64,000 nucleotides of DNA from Bacillus sp. S/N-304-OC-R1 (GCF_019749375.1 NZ_JACWFE010000009.1:186001-250000), one strand, 5' to 3'. Shown: positions 7,541-15,501, counted from the first letter of the stretch. The notes: a model not told the origin generated them from the sequence alone. Translations and numbers: made by a program.

Positions 7541-7813
7541 TTATCCAACTGATTTAAATCTATTTTCTTGATATTCCTCAAATCGTTTCATTTCCTCTTT
7601 GAAACGCTGTTTTAAAAATTCTTCATGTCTTTTTGTTCTAACATTCCCATATCGCCCTTGCAGGTAAGTTATGTCTACATGGTCAATGCTATCTGGTGGA
7701 CTGCTCCACCAACTAACAGTTGAACGACCTTTTCCATCTGTAAACCTTGAAGAAATACCGCGATGTTTAGTGCAATAGTCGCTTAGAAACATTTCAAACT
7801 TTAAGCGCGCCAT
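7541..7813 (-). CDS. phage protein of unknown function
   Basis: 90 residues, ATG after AAGGAGGGG. Aromatic and basic (STVSWWSSPPDSIDHVDI) with a long C-terminal helix rich in Arg, Lys and Glu. No recognised family. It is the first gene of the 6.0-7.8 kb minus-strand cluster; the next gene rightward (7945) is on the other strand. Confidence 0.6.
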   Translation of the reverse strand: MARLKFEMFLSDYCTKHRGISSRFTDGKGRSTVSWWSSPPDSIDHVDITYLQGRYGNVRTKRHEEFLKQRFKEEMKRFEEYQENRFKSVG

Positions 7814-7944
7814 GTGAACCCCTCCTTAATTAACGTTTTTACTCTTTTGTTTCTAGTAATAGGTGTACCATCACCCAATAAAAAGGATTTTATTGATAAC
7901 TTATAGAAATATATTTACTGAATAAGATCTAGGGAGAGATATAA

Positions 7945-8337
7945 ATGACCAACTTATTAGAATCAAATGAAAATCAAGGTATTTTTGTAGATTCACAGTT
8001 ACATTTATTAAAAGAGAAAATTGTTGATATTACTCGAGAACGTTGGGACTCATTATTTCAAGGTTTATCAAAAAAGGACTATGAACCAATTAATTGGGTT
8101 AAATGGTTTGATAATAGCGAAGAACCTGATGAGAGCATTGCTGAAATATTTGAATACCATATTTTTTTACAAGCTAAGAATGAACTTAATTTAAACTTTC
8201 AAATGGTTAATGGAAATTATCTACAAGCATTTAAGGCATTAAAAGAGAAACATCCTATTTGGTATAACGGTTTAAGATATGAAACTGAACTTGAAACACT
8301 TTGTAAAGTTTACGAGCTTTATATTCAAAAAAATTAA
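7945..8337 (+). CDS. plus-strand accessory (moron-like) gene of unknown function
   Basis: 130 residues, ATG after GGGAGAG. Mostly helical, Trp-rich middle (ERWDSLFQGL, NWVKWFDN). It stands alone on the plus strand between two minus-strand clusters, has its own terminator at 8364-8388 and an AT-rich upstream region with TTGATA at 7894, so it is a separate transcription unit. This is the usual arrangement of moron genes expressed from the prophage. No domain recognised. Confidence 0.6.
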   Translation: MTNLLESNENQGIFVDSQLHLLKEKIVDITRERWDSLFQGLSKKDYEPINWVKWFDNSEEPDESIAEIFEYHIFLQAKNELNLNFQMVNGNYLQAFKALKEKHPIWYNGLRYETELETLCKVYELYIQKN

Positions 8338-8363
8338 TTCAACTTAAACAACTTGTTTCACCA

Positions 8364-8388
8364 ACCCTCTCAACAAGAGGGTTTTTTT
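8364..8388 (+). terminator. rho-independent terminator
   Basis: Stem ACCCTC / GAGGGT with loop TCAACAA, followed by seven T, 27 bases after the plus-strand gene's stop. Confidence 0.9.
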
Positions 8389-8507
8389 ATTAAATAAATT
8401 AATTCTTTTTTAGTTAATAAAAACCGTCTCTTTTGATACCTGTTCATTACTCGAAATTTTTACAACGGTTTTATCTGATGGTTTCAATACGAAACATAAT
8501 ACAAAAT

Positions 8508-8672
8508 CTATTTCTTTACCTTAGGTATATCCGTTCCACCCAATCTCTTACAATCCGTACCAAATCGAGAAGAACATCTTTTAAAGAGAGAACAGCGTGT
8601 GATACACGCCATTCTCTTATCTTCTTCCTGCATCCATTTCGGACGATCATCAGCAATAATTACTGTAATCAT
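8508..8672 (-). CDS. small Cys-rich phage protein
   Basis: 54 residues. Its ATG overlaps the upstream gene's stop (TAATG). The second half carries four Cys around a basic core (ACITRC, KRC, DCKRLGG) and ends IPKVKK. This pattern (two Cys pairs, CKRLGG, IPK) is familiar from small phage proteins next to replication genes; the function is unknown. Confidence 0.65.
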   Translation of the reverse strand: MITVIIADDRPKWMQEEDKRMACITRCSLFKRCSSRFGTDCKRLGGTDIPKVKK

Positions 8673-9385
8673 TATGCGATAACAACTACTTGACCCTTTT
8701 CAATTTCCGGTTTTAATGCAGCCTGTAAATAATCTTTAATATTTTTCATTGCATTGAGTTTCCATGCCCCACCATCAGCTTCGAACAGTGCGCATTCAGG
8801 GCCTTTTCTCATTCTGAATATAAACTCGGATTCTGGTTGCTCAACTTCTACAAATGTTCTAAATGGGGCTACAATAACTGGATTAGGAACCAGGACATTA
8901 CCTACTGTTGCTACACCTGTTTTTGCTATGACCGATTGGCTTACTCCGTCATCACCCACTGTTTGAACAGCTTCCTCTTTTATGTTGCCTACAACCTTTA
9001 ACATAATGTCTCGATCTTCATTTTTTACAAAAGCTGACTGTAACTTGATATTAAAATCCTCTGAATCATAGAAACGATCAAACGAAAATACTGGAAGCAT
9101 TGCTTTTGCCTGGATGTACTCATTTCGGTTGTAATTGCCGTTAAAAGAGCTAAAGACTACAACTTCTGTTGGACTCAAAACATGGACCATTCTTTGATCA
9201 AATTCATCTTCATCAAATTCTGACTGTAAATACTCAACCAATCCTGAAAGACTTCTAACTTGTAAAGGTGCAGGTGTCGGCTCCTTTATTAAGTGCATTG
9301 GTTGAGTGGAATAATCTTGGCCACCAATTTCCTCAACTCTAGTATTTCCTAATCCAACAATGTATTTAATTGCTTCTTTAATCAT
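8672..9385 (-). CDS. phage protein of unknown function, possible DUF2303-like
   Basis: 237 residues, soluble and beta-rich in the middle. Contains a conserved-looking core (VVVFSSFNGNYNRNEY and later VIVAPFRTFVEVEQPESEF). The arrangement resembles DUF2303/YfdQ-type phage proteins found with recombination genes, but this is recollection of the pattern, not a search. It lies in the replication/recombination operon downstream of the gene at 9412-9783. Confidence 0.6.
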   Translation of the reverse strand: MIKEAIKYIVGLGNTRVEEIGGQDYSTQPMHLIKEPTPAPLQVRSLSGLVEYLQSEFDEDEFDQRMVHVLSPTEVVVFSSFNGNYNRNEYIQAKAMLPVFSFDRFYDSEDFNIKLQSAFVKNEDRDIMLKVVGNIKEEAVQTVGDDGVSQSVIAKTGVATVGNVLVPNPVIVAPFRTFVEVEQPESEFIFRMRKGPECALFEADGGAWKLNAMKNIKDYLQAALKPEIEKGQVVVIA

Positions 9386-9411
9386 TTTCCATTCCTCCAG
9401 TTAATAGATTA

Positions 9412-9783
9412 TTAGTTTTTAAAATTAACAATTTTAGTACCGCGATCATCCTGTATTTCACCAGTTTCCATGTCAATATAGGTCTGACCTTTAATACCTG
9501 ACTTAAGCTCAGCACCAGTGATTTTCCCTCTGCTATCCATATCCATAATGAATTTAGCTTCGATTTGTTTAGCTGGAGCAAGAACGCTTTTTGCAACAAC
9601 TGTTGAAAGTATGACATCTCTCTTATCATCTGCTGAGAGCGTAATTGTTAATGTTAGTTTTCTTTTTTTGGTTGCATCAGTGTTAGGATCCGCAATATTT
9701 TCAAAGATTTTCTGTAATTCCACATTTGCTCTTTCAGCTAAAGCTCCATCAGCGAATGTGTTAAAATCAATTATTTTCGGCAA
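9412..9783 (-). CDS. phage protein of the type annotated 'replication terminator protein'
   Basis: 123 residues. Motifs include FADGALAERANVELQKIFENIADPNTD near the start (read in two parts), a strand-rich centre and GAELKSGIKGQTYID near the end. Small phage proteins with this pattern are commonly labelled replication terminator protein; the label is inherited and not evidence of Tus-like activity. It lies one base downstream of rusA. Confidence 0.6.
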   Translation of the reverse strand: MPKIIDFNTFADGALAERANVELQKIFENIADPNTDATKKRKLTLTITLSADDKRDVILSTVVAKSVLAPAKQIEAKFIMDMDSRGKITGAELKSGIKGQTYIDMETGEIQDDRGTKIVNFKN

Positions 9784-9784
9784 T

Positions 9785-10207
9785 TTAATAACCTCCTACA
9801 AGTTCAGTAATAGTTACTTCGATTCGTGGAGTCTCGCTGTACCACTTGCTAATATGTAAATCCACGACCTGGCTGTCATCCTTCCAAACGACCGATTTAA
9901 GAGCATCTTTTATACCTTTAACGTAGTTATCAACGTCTGGTTTTGTTAATGGTCTTAACTCCCCCCTCTCGGCAGCTGCAGTTTTCTTTTTACTAAAGCT
10001 TTTTAAAGAGGGCTTGAATATTTTCACCTTCATAACTACCGGCCCTGTAATAAGTTGTACTGGACGGTGTTGAGAAGCAACCAACTTCACATATTTCTTA
10101 AAATCCTTTGATTTAGCCGGATCATACATTCTGACTCGACCATTTATTGTTGATGCTCGTGGTCTACCTTGCGCGACTGGCTCACCGTATACCGTAAAAT
10201 GAATCAT
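9785..10207 (-). CDS. RusA-family Holliday junction resolvase
   Basis: 140 residues, the family size. The N-terminal GEPVAQGRPRA strand and the catalytic block KPDVDN (residues 89-94) with a second acidic pair KDD (109-111) match RusA, whose Asp residues bind Mg2+ and cut four-way junctions symmetrically. It acts on recombination intermediates made with the RecT-type protein encoded upstream. Its ATG overlaps the stop of the 34-codon ORF at 10204-10308 (ATGA). Confidence 0.92.
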   Translation of the reverse strand: MIHFTVYGEPVAQGRPRASTINGRVRMYDPAKSKDFKKYVKLVASQHRPVQLITGPVVMKVKIFKPSLKSFSKKKTAAAERGELRPLTKPDVDNYVKGIKDALKSVVWKDDSQVVDLHISKWYSETPRIEVTITELVGGY

Positions 10208-10308
10208 ACATACCTATCCTCCTTAACAATTCCTCTTGAGCAGCCAACCTGTTGTCTAAATCTGGATATGTATAGCATTTGGCCTAAATTAGCAATCTTC
10301 AAATCCAT
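10204..10308 (-). CDS. 34-codon ORF coupled to rusA
   Basis: ATG at 10306-10308 after GAGGTTTTGGA; the stop overlaps the rusA start by four bases, as in coupled phage genes. The product (begins MDLKIANLGQ) has no recognised domain. A second frame over the same DNA gives a protein-like YPDLDNRLAAQEELLRRI stretch without a start, so one of the two could be a frameshifted remnant. Confidence 0.35.
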   Translation of the reverse strand: MDLKIANLGQMLYISRFRQQVGCSRGIVKEDRYV

Positions 10309-10326
10309 TCCAAAACCTCTAATCTA

Positions 10327-10551
10327 TCAAGAAGACTTATATTTCTTTGCATAGCAGCCCATACATGGACCCTCTACCACATAGCCATTCGGCTCACCGC
10401 AGTCCTTGCAAAGTTTTGAATAGGTTTTCCAGGTATTTATACAATCGGGGCATTCCATAGCAACAAGCGTTTTTTCCTTTCGTCGGACAACTCCGGCAGT
10501 TAAACATTTTGGACAACGTGTAACAGGTTTGACATTGGATATGGTCATCAT
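10327..10551 (-). CDS. multi-zinc-ribbon phage protein
   Basis: 74 residues with four Cys pairs (CPKC, CPDC, CKDC, CMGC), enough for two zinc ribbons. Such proteins usually bind nucleic acid or partner proteins. It is encoded two bases after the DnaD-type initiator gene, suggesting a role in replication, but no family is recognised. Confidence 0.7.
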   Translation of the reverse strand: MMTISNVKPVTRCPKCLTAGVVRRKEKTLVAMECPDCINTWKTYSKLCKDCGEPNGYVVEGPCMGCYAKKYKSS

Positions 10552-10552
10552 T

Positions 10553-11464
10553 TCAACTCCCTGCTTTCAATTTTTTAAGAGTTTCTACAAGTTCTGCCTT
10601 CTTGCGGCTTATATCATCCACTGTTTGCTTTGGTTTTTCTTGCTGGGCATAATCTTCATCAAACCAATCAGGTAGTTTTTCTGTGCGAATAACACCTTTC
10701 CTTGGGTAAGGTTTGACTTTTTGGCTATTAAACTTTTCCTGTTCATAAGCTTTTACTCTATCAAGGGTAGTAAGATTGTTATTTGCCCATTCTTTTAAGA
10801 GGAACTCAACAAAGCCGAAATAACGCTTATTTTTGTTATCCGCAATTGTAATAGCCTCATTCACTATTTCCGTTTTCCCTTCAAAATCATCCACCCATTG
10901 AAATAAAGAGTGCGACTGATTGGTAGACAAACGACAAAGTAATTTTTCAAACAACTGAATGGGATTTTCTGCTGCGGTGGTAGTAGTATCTTTTAATTCT
11001 TTAATTCTTAAATTCTTTAATTCTTGTTCTTGTTCGGAGTTAGTTCGGACTTCGTTCGGAGTTAGTTCGGCATTAGTTCGGACTTCCTCACTTTTGGTGT
11101 TCGGAGTTTCTTGACCCTCACCATCTAAATCTTGATATTTAGCATAATTAAGGATGGTGAACAGTGTTCCTACTTCCGTTTCTTGAACGTTCACCCTTTC
11201 GGACTCAATCAGTTTGTTAACGCAACTCTTAATTGTGCTTAATGAGTATTTTTTATATCCTCTTCCTTCTTTATAAGACAGGTCATCAGCTAATTTTCGA
11301 TAGGATCGGATGTACTGTCCGCGGTTTAATTCAATGCCTTTTGTCTTAACTCCATCCTTATGGCTTGCTTGTGAAATTAGATAAAGGAAGAGCCTAAAAG
11401 TGGAAACGTCATGCCATAAATCCGTTTCAAACAACTCTCGATGTAATTTAAACCATCCTTGCAC
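10553..11464 (-). CDS. DnaD-type phage replication initiator
   Basis: 303 residues. The N-terminus (WFKLHRELFETDLWHDVSTF) is typical of phage replisome-organiser domains with a winged helix (about 1-110). A hydrophilic linker (about 120-165) follows, then a DnaD-like helical domain (about 168-235) containing YFGFVEFLLKEWANNNL. It should bind the phage origin and load the host helicase through DnaB/DnaI. The linker DNA holds 11-bp iterons (see 10995-11104), as in phages whose origin lies inside the initiator gene. Confidence 0.85.
   Translation of the reverse strand: MQGWFKLHRELFETDLWHDVSTFRLFLYLISQASHKDGVKTKGIELNRGQYIRSYRKLADDLSYKEGRGYKKYSLSTIKSCVNKLIESERVNVQETEVGTLFTILNYAKYQDLDGEGQETPNTKSEEVRTNAELTPNEVRTNSEQEQELKNLRIKELKDTTTTAAENPIQLFEKLLCRLSTNQSHSLFQWVDDFEGKTEIVNEAITIADNKNKRYFGFVEFLLKEWANNNLTTLDRVKAYEQEKFNSQKVKPYPRKGVIRTEKLPDWFDEDYAQQEKPKQTVDDISRKKAELVETLKKLKAGS
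10995..11104. repeat. candidate phage replication origin: 11-bp iterons plus AT-rich 8-bp repeats
   Basis: Five tandem 11-bp units beginning GTTCGG start at 11032, 11043, 11054, 11065 and 11076; a sixth GTTCGG is at 11099. Next to them, four 8-bp units AATTCTT(T/A/G) start at 10995, 11003, 11011 and 11019. The 11-bp period is not a multiple of three, so the pattern is held at DNA level rather than by the protein. Iterons beside an AT-rich unwinding tract inside the initiator gene is the lambda/SPP1-type origin plan. Confidence 0.75.
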
Positions 11465-11489
11465 GCTTGTACCTCCTTCCTACCGAAAA

Positions 11490-12191
11490 TCACGGCACGT
11501 AAACCATTTTTCCAGTTACCTTTTGAATCTCTTCTTTAAATAATTTTTCATCGCTATTAGTATCACTAAGGTGCAACAACCATATTTCCTGCACTTTACT
11601 AAGATCATTTGATAGGAAAAATTTCTTCACATTTTCTAAGCTAAAATGAGACTTCATGAGACGTTTTTTCATAACTTCAGGAACACGCCCAGTGGCTATA
11701 TTTTCGTTTAAAACAGCCATTGAATAGTTACACTCCACCATGATGTGTGTGAGCCCTTGAAAGCGATATTTGATGTAATAGGTATCAGTTGCGAATAAAA
11801 GCTTTTCACCGGCTTGGTTAGCAAGCAGAAACCCTAAAGGTTCAGAAACATCATGCTGCACATCAAAAGGCAATATTGTCCAAGTACCAAGGGCGAATTG
11901 TTTCTTTGCCTCAACTTTTTTAATACGGTGATGATCTACACCAATTTCCTCTGCAGTTCCAGCCGACATATAACAATCAATGCCAGCTTTTAATACATCC
12001 TTAATGCTCTTGCAGTGATCTCCATGTTCATGAGTAACAAGACAGCCAGCAACCTCTGACATTCGAAAATTGAAGCCCTTTTGGATTTCACGATAGTTAA
12101 TGCCGCACTCTAGAAGAAGGGGCGTATGACCGTCTGTAACACGGTAGCAGTTCCCCTTTGAACTAGATGCGAGTGCTTTTATCTCAATCAT
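11490..12191 (-). CDS. MBL-fold metallo-hydrolase (YycJ/WalJ-like)
   Basis: 233 residues. It begins with the YycJ-like IKALASSSKGNCYRV and has the metal motif THEHGDHC (HxHxDH), a later ATDT strand and HxxxxN-type ligands. Phage members of this family are found with RecT and SbcC-like genes and are probably nucleases, taking the place of an exonuclease partner in the recombination module. Start overlaps the recT stop by one base. Confidence 0.8.
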   Translation of the reverse strand: MIEIKALASSSKGNCYRVTDGHTPLLLECGINYREIQKGFNFRMSEVAGCLVTHEHGDHCKSIKDVLKAGIDCYMSAGTAEEIGVDHHRIKKVEAKKQFALGTWTILPFDVQHDVSEPLGFLLANQAGEKLLFATDTYYIKYRFQGLTHIMVECNYSMAVLNENIATGRVPEVMKKRLMKSHFSLENVKKFFLSNDLSKVQEIWLLHLSDTNSDEKLFKEEIQKVTGKMVYVP

Positions 12192-13117
12192 TACCAGCCT
12201 GGCCCATTTTGTTCGGTTTCAAATAGCTCTCCTTGTTGAGTTCTTTCATTTCGCATTTGTTGATTTACTTGCTTATCTTGGGGAATATCAATAATTTCAG
12301 GTTGCTTTTTCAGAGGTTCATTTCTTTTGACATCGATTATCTCTTGATTAGCCTTTTGCTCAATTTCCTTTTGCGTTTCATACTCTGGGTTTACTTCCTT
12401 ACGCTCGTTCTCATACTCATTTTCTGTAGATCTATTGATCGCATCTACTAACAAATCGCTATCATCAGATGTATTAATAAAAGCTTTTGCAGCACGATTA
12501 ATTACAGTACGTTTTGCCATTTCCTGAGGGAATTTCTTATGGACTGTTTGAGATGTTTTACTCTGCCCCCAAGATGCTTCAATTTCTTTCCGAGTCATTA
12601 CAGTTAGTAATTCTTGGTCATCCACCGTTTTAACTATGGCATAAGCTCCAAGGATCTCTTTATCACGGTTTAAAAAATTCGTTTCATGTTTCAGCAGCTT
12701 TTCGCGTCCACCATCAATTTCGTAGTCAAATACATCGCCTTCGAAAATGACATTCGCCCATATATCCTTAACATTAGTCAATCGCTTAAGAACTGCTTGA
12801 GTACCAAAGTATGAGCGATTTAATTGCAACTGATTTCCATAAACAATAAAGTAACATTGTGTCTTTGCTGGACTTAAACCTTGTGTAACCATATCCAGTA
12901 AAGCGTTCGCAATTGATTCCCGTGTACACACTTCTAATGCCGGTTTACCTGATTTATCCTTAACTTCTTGCAATTTAAAAAAGGCACTTTTTAAAGCATT
13001 GCTAGCATTGTAACTAGGAGGTAGGACTAACCCGTCATCCTGCAACCTTGTTAAACTCTTATTTACATCATCAGTAATATCTTTTTGAATGATTGCAACT
13101 TGGTTTTGAATACTCAT
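12191..13117 (-). CDS. recT: RecT-family single-strand annealing protein
   Basis: 308 residues. It has the RecT core, including DMVTQGLSPAKTQCYFIVYG and a KRTVINRAAKAFINTSDD segment, and an acidic, Gln-rich C-terminal tail. RecT coats ssDNA and anneals complementary strands. No classical RecE is adjacent; the SbcC/Rad50-like gene on one side and the MBL-fold protein on the other probably supply the nuclease and processing functions. Confidence 0.92.
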   Translation of the reverse strand: MSIQNQVAIIQKDITDDVNKSLTRLQDDGLVLPPSYNASNALKSAFFKLQEVKDKSGKPALEVCTRESIANALLDMVTQGLSPAKTQCYFIVYGNQLQLNRSYFGTQAVLKRLTNVKDIWANVIFEGDVFDYEIDGGREKLLKHETNFLNRDKEILGAYAIVKTVDDQELLTVMTRKEIEASWGQSKTSQTVHKKFPQEMAKRTVINRAAKAFINTSDDSDLLVDAINRSTENEYENERKEVNPEYETQKEIEQKANQEIIDVKRNEPLKKQPEIIDIPQDKQVNQQMRNERTQQGELFETEQNGPGW

Positions 13118-13118
13118 A

Positions 13119-15104
13119 TTAGATAGCCTCCTTCATCAATTGTTCTGGGTATTCGACTCTCAGTTGCTTATCCTTTTCAGACACTACCAGGCTAATTGTT
13201 TGAGCTTTAGTTTCGATTAGTTTCGTAACTGCTTCGCTATTGTCAATGAAGATTGGTGCAAAGAAGCCATAATGCTCTGAAAGAGTGTTGATAATATCTA
13301 AGCCGACATTGATTTTTGCAGCGTTATTTAATCCACTGGAATAAGGAACACCCTCATAAAGCGTTTCACAAACTTCTGTTAACCCACCGTTAATTTGCTG
13401 TTCAAATAGCTTGAATCTAGCGTATTTAAACTTGCTATTAATTTTTTCTGTTAATAGGTTCACTTTCGTTCGAATGAACTCTTCTGTGAGGTAAAGCTCA
13501 TGCTCTAGCTTTTCAAATTCAGCAGCCAGTTCTTTCTCTTGCATTTCTAGATCCCTAATTCGATTTTCGGATTGCTCTGCAAGAACGAATTTTCCAACTT
13601 CACCTTGTAGCTGATCACGAGATTGTTTCAGCTGAATGATTTCAAGTTGAATATCCTGGATAGCAACTTCGGACATTTCTCGAAGTTGCTTAATTTCAGC
13701 TTCTATTCCTTGCTTTTCTTGAAGTTTAGAAACATAAGCAGGATTATCCAAAATATCCGTTACAAGGTTTTCTTGCTGTTTTAACTGTACATTTAGCTTT
13801 TCAAGGAGCTCTTGTTTATCAACAATTTGGCCATTCAGCTTTTCAAATTCAGCTGTGAGTTTTTCACCTTGCTCAACAATTACTTGTTTCTCTTCGGCCA
13901 TCTTCTTACCATTAACATTGATTTCCTCTAGCTTTTTTGCTCTCCTTAAATTAAATTGAGATATGGCTTTTTCTCTGGCTGCACTCACGTGTTCCTCTGG
14001 CAATGCTTGTCCACATGCTGGGCACTCGCATTGGTCATTATGATTAAATTCTTGTGTGTTAACTTCTTGCCATTTTTGACGTAATAGAACAAGATTATTT
14101 TCGACTTTTTTAATTTGTTCATTATTGAAACTCTGGCTATTTTTGTTGCTTTCTAACTTTGCAGTGAGGATTGACATATTTGATTGTTCTTCCTGGACTC
14201 GTGCTTTCAATTGGTAAAGTTGTTCTTTAGAATCCGAATCGTGATCACGTTTAATTTTCATGAGTTCTATTTCAATTTCTTGAATAGCCTTTTCCTTATC
14301 AGAAATTGCTTTACCGTTACGGATGCTACTAATTTGGCTCATCATTTCGTCTATTTCTGCATTTAATTTGCTGATTTCTGCTCTGAGGGAATCTTTATTT
14401 AGTCCATCCAGTTCAGGTAAACCTCTTCTGATCTCATCAATGCGAACTGGAATCTTATCAAGTTCCTTATTTATTTCTGATCTTCTGGCAGCAATCACTT
14501 TTCTGTGGTTCTCAATTGTTCGACCAGCTAATATACTAGGTATTGAGGACAAGCTATTATCACTTGCAATTACTTCTTCATCAGATAAGTCACCGCAAAT
14601 TTCCATAAGTGTTTTTCTTCTTTCATCCTTCTTAATCTGCTCATTAAAAAATGAAGGTGATGTAAGAAGTTTGAATATATCTTCTTGAACAATTGAATCT
14701 ACTAATGATTTGTAATCCTTCAACTTTGATGGAACTCCATCGATGAAATAATCAGTAGTATGACCAGAAAATTCATCAGTCGCTGATCCGCGTTTACGTG
14801 TCCATTTCTCCATGTAAACCTTTCGAAGAGCGATTTTTTTCCCATCAAGAGAAAATATCCCTTCTACTTCATGCTCCAACATGTGTTTTTCTTTTCCGGA
14901 TACATCTAATGTTTTCAATGAAAAGTCCTTTTTGTTTTGCGAATCTTTATCGAACAATAACCAAACAAACGCATCAAATATTGTAGTTTTTCCAGTAGCG
15001 TTATCACCAAATACCTTTACATTTTGACCAGAAGCATCTAAAGTGAATTGCTGAACCCCTTTAAAATTTCGAAGGTTCAGATTTAGCAATTTAAGTTCTT
15101 TCAT
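13119..15104 (-). CDS. SbcC/Rad50-like AAA family ATPase
   Basis: About 661 residues. Walker A GDNATGKTT lies near residues 34-42, a long coiled coil follows, the zinc hook CPAC sits near the middle (about 365), a second coiled coil returns, and the C-terminal ATPase half contains FIDNSEAV. SMC-like proteins of this size pair with RecT in Firmicutes phages. The chosen start is the ATG at 15102-15104, nine bases after GGAGG; a TTG one codon upstream is also possible. Confidence 0.85.
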   Translation of the reverse strand: MKELKLLNLNLRNFKGVQQFTLDASGQNVKVFGDNATGKTTIFDAFVWLLFDKDSQNKKDFSLKTLDVSGKEKHMLEHEVEGIFSLDGKKIALRKVYMEKWTRKRGSATDEFSGHTTDYFIDGVPSKLKDYKSLVDSIVQEDIFKLLTSPSFFNEQIKKDERRKTLMEICGDLSDEEVIASDNSLSSIPSILAGRTIENHRKVIAARRSEINKELDKIPVRIDEIRRGLPELDGLNKDSLRAEISKLNAEIDEMMSQISSIRNGKAISDKEKAIQEIEIELMKIKRDHDSDSKEQLYQLKARVQEEQSNMSILTAKLESNKNSQSFNNEQIKKVENNLVLLRQKWQEVNTQEFNHNDQCECPACGQALPEEHVSAAREKAISQFNLRRAKKLEEINVNGKKMAEEKQVIVEQGEKLTAEFEKLNGQIVDKQELLEKLNVQLKQQENLVTDILDNPAYVSKLQEKQGIEAEIKQLREMSEVAIQDIQLEIIQLKQSRDQLQGEVGKFVLAEQSENRIRDLEMQEKELAAEFEKLEHELYLTEEFIRTKVNLLTEKINSKFKYARFKLFEQQINGGLTEVCETLYEGVPYSSGLNNAAKINVGLDIINTLSEHYGFFAPIFIDNSEAVTKLIETKAQTISLVVSEKDKQLRVEYPEQLMKEAI

Positions 15105-15169
15105 CAATCAATACCTCCATTGATTTAATTTGATAAACAAGTTAAAATGACGATAATAAAATGTTTTTT

Positions 15170-15207
15170 AAACGAAACTCGTTCTAGCCAACGAGTTTTT
15201 CTTTTTG
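15170..15207 (+). terminator. T-tailed hairpin read on the plus strand, overlapping end of 15184-15363
   Basis: Plus-strand stem AAACTCGTT / AACGAGTTT with loop CTAGCC is followed by TTCTTTTT. The stop codon of the minus-strand gene lies in the loop. It would stop plus-strand (antisense) transcription entering the operon; on the minus strand the T-tract is interrupted (TTTCGTTT). Confidence 0.55.
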
Positions 15208-15363
15208 CCCAAAATCGTATTCCAGAGTTTCATAGATTTCTTTCATATCTTCATATGCTCTGGATCCTTCAAGCGTTGATTGATGATTCTTGAGCCAATC
15301 AAAGACTGATTGGCTTACACTTGTAGTCGGCTCGTAGATTACCCCACTTTTTGTTTCAAACAT
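15184..15363 (-). CDS. small phage protein of unknown function
   Basis: 59 residues, ATG after GGAGGTCAATAAAT. Acidic C-terminal helix (YEDMKEIYETLEYDFGQKEK). No family recognised. It is the first gene translated downstream of the hammerhead ribozyme, 38 bases from the end of the ribozyme. Confidence 0.65.
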   Translation of the reverse strand: MFETKSGVIYEPTTSVSQSVFDWLKNHQSTLEGSRAYEDMKEIYETLEYDFGQKEKLVG

Positions 15364-15400
15364 ATTTATTGACCTCCTTCCTATTTATTTTTCAAAGATC

Positions 15401-15466
15401 ACGACCTATCTCATCAGCATCAGGTGGTCAGTCCTGATGGACCGAGGAAAACCCCGGTTTCGAAAA
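15401..15466 (-). ncRNA. type II hammerhead ribozyme
   Basis: All conserved positions are present on the minus strand. GAA (15461-15459) leads into stem III, ACCGGGG / CCTCGGT with loop TTTT (15458-15441), which ends in the required A15.1-U16.1 pair. C17 at 15440 is the cleavage nucleotide. Stem I is CATCAGG / CCTGATG with loop ACTGACCA (15439-15418). The core CTGATGA follows at 15417-15411. Stem II is open and weak (G-C, A-T, one mismatch, A-T, G-T). Loop I TGACC can pair with GGTCG at 15406-15402, a pseudoknot of the kind described for bacterial type II hammerheads. Predicted cleavage is between 15440 and 15439, leaving a 5'-OH leader of about 76 nt on the downstream mRNA. Confidence 0.9.
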
Positions 15467-15501
15467 TGCAAACTAATGTTCTTTCATTTCAGATATACGT
15501 A

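Noticed and set aside
8433..8693. 86-codon plus-strand ORF
   Set aside because: It runs antisense over the well-supported 54-residue Cys-rich gene (8508-8672) and has no ribosome site.
14323..14688. 121-codon plus-strand ORF
   Set aside because: Antisense shadow of the SbcC-like gene; low-complexity Ser/Ile/Leu composition.
15421..15466. Hammerhead on the plus strand (CTGATGG followed by a hairpin and CGAAA)
   Set aside because: A9 is replaced by G, the GAAA does not follow stem II, and no stem III forms; the real ribozyme is on the minus strand.
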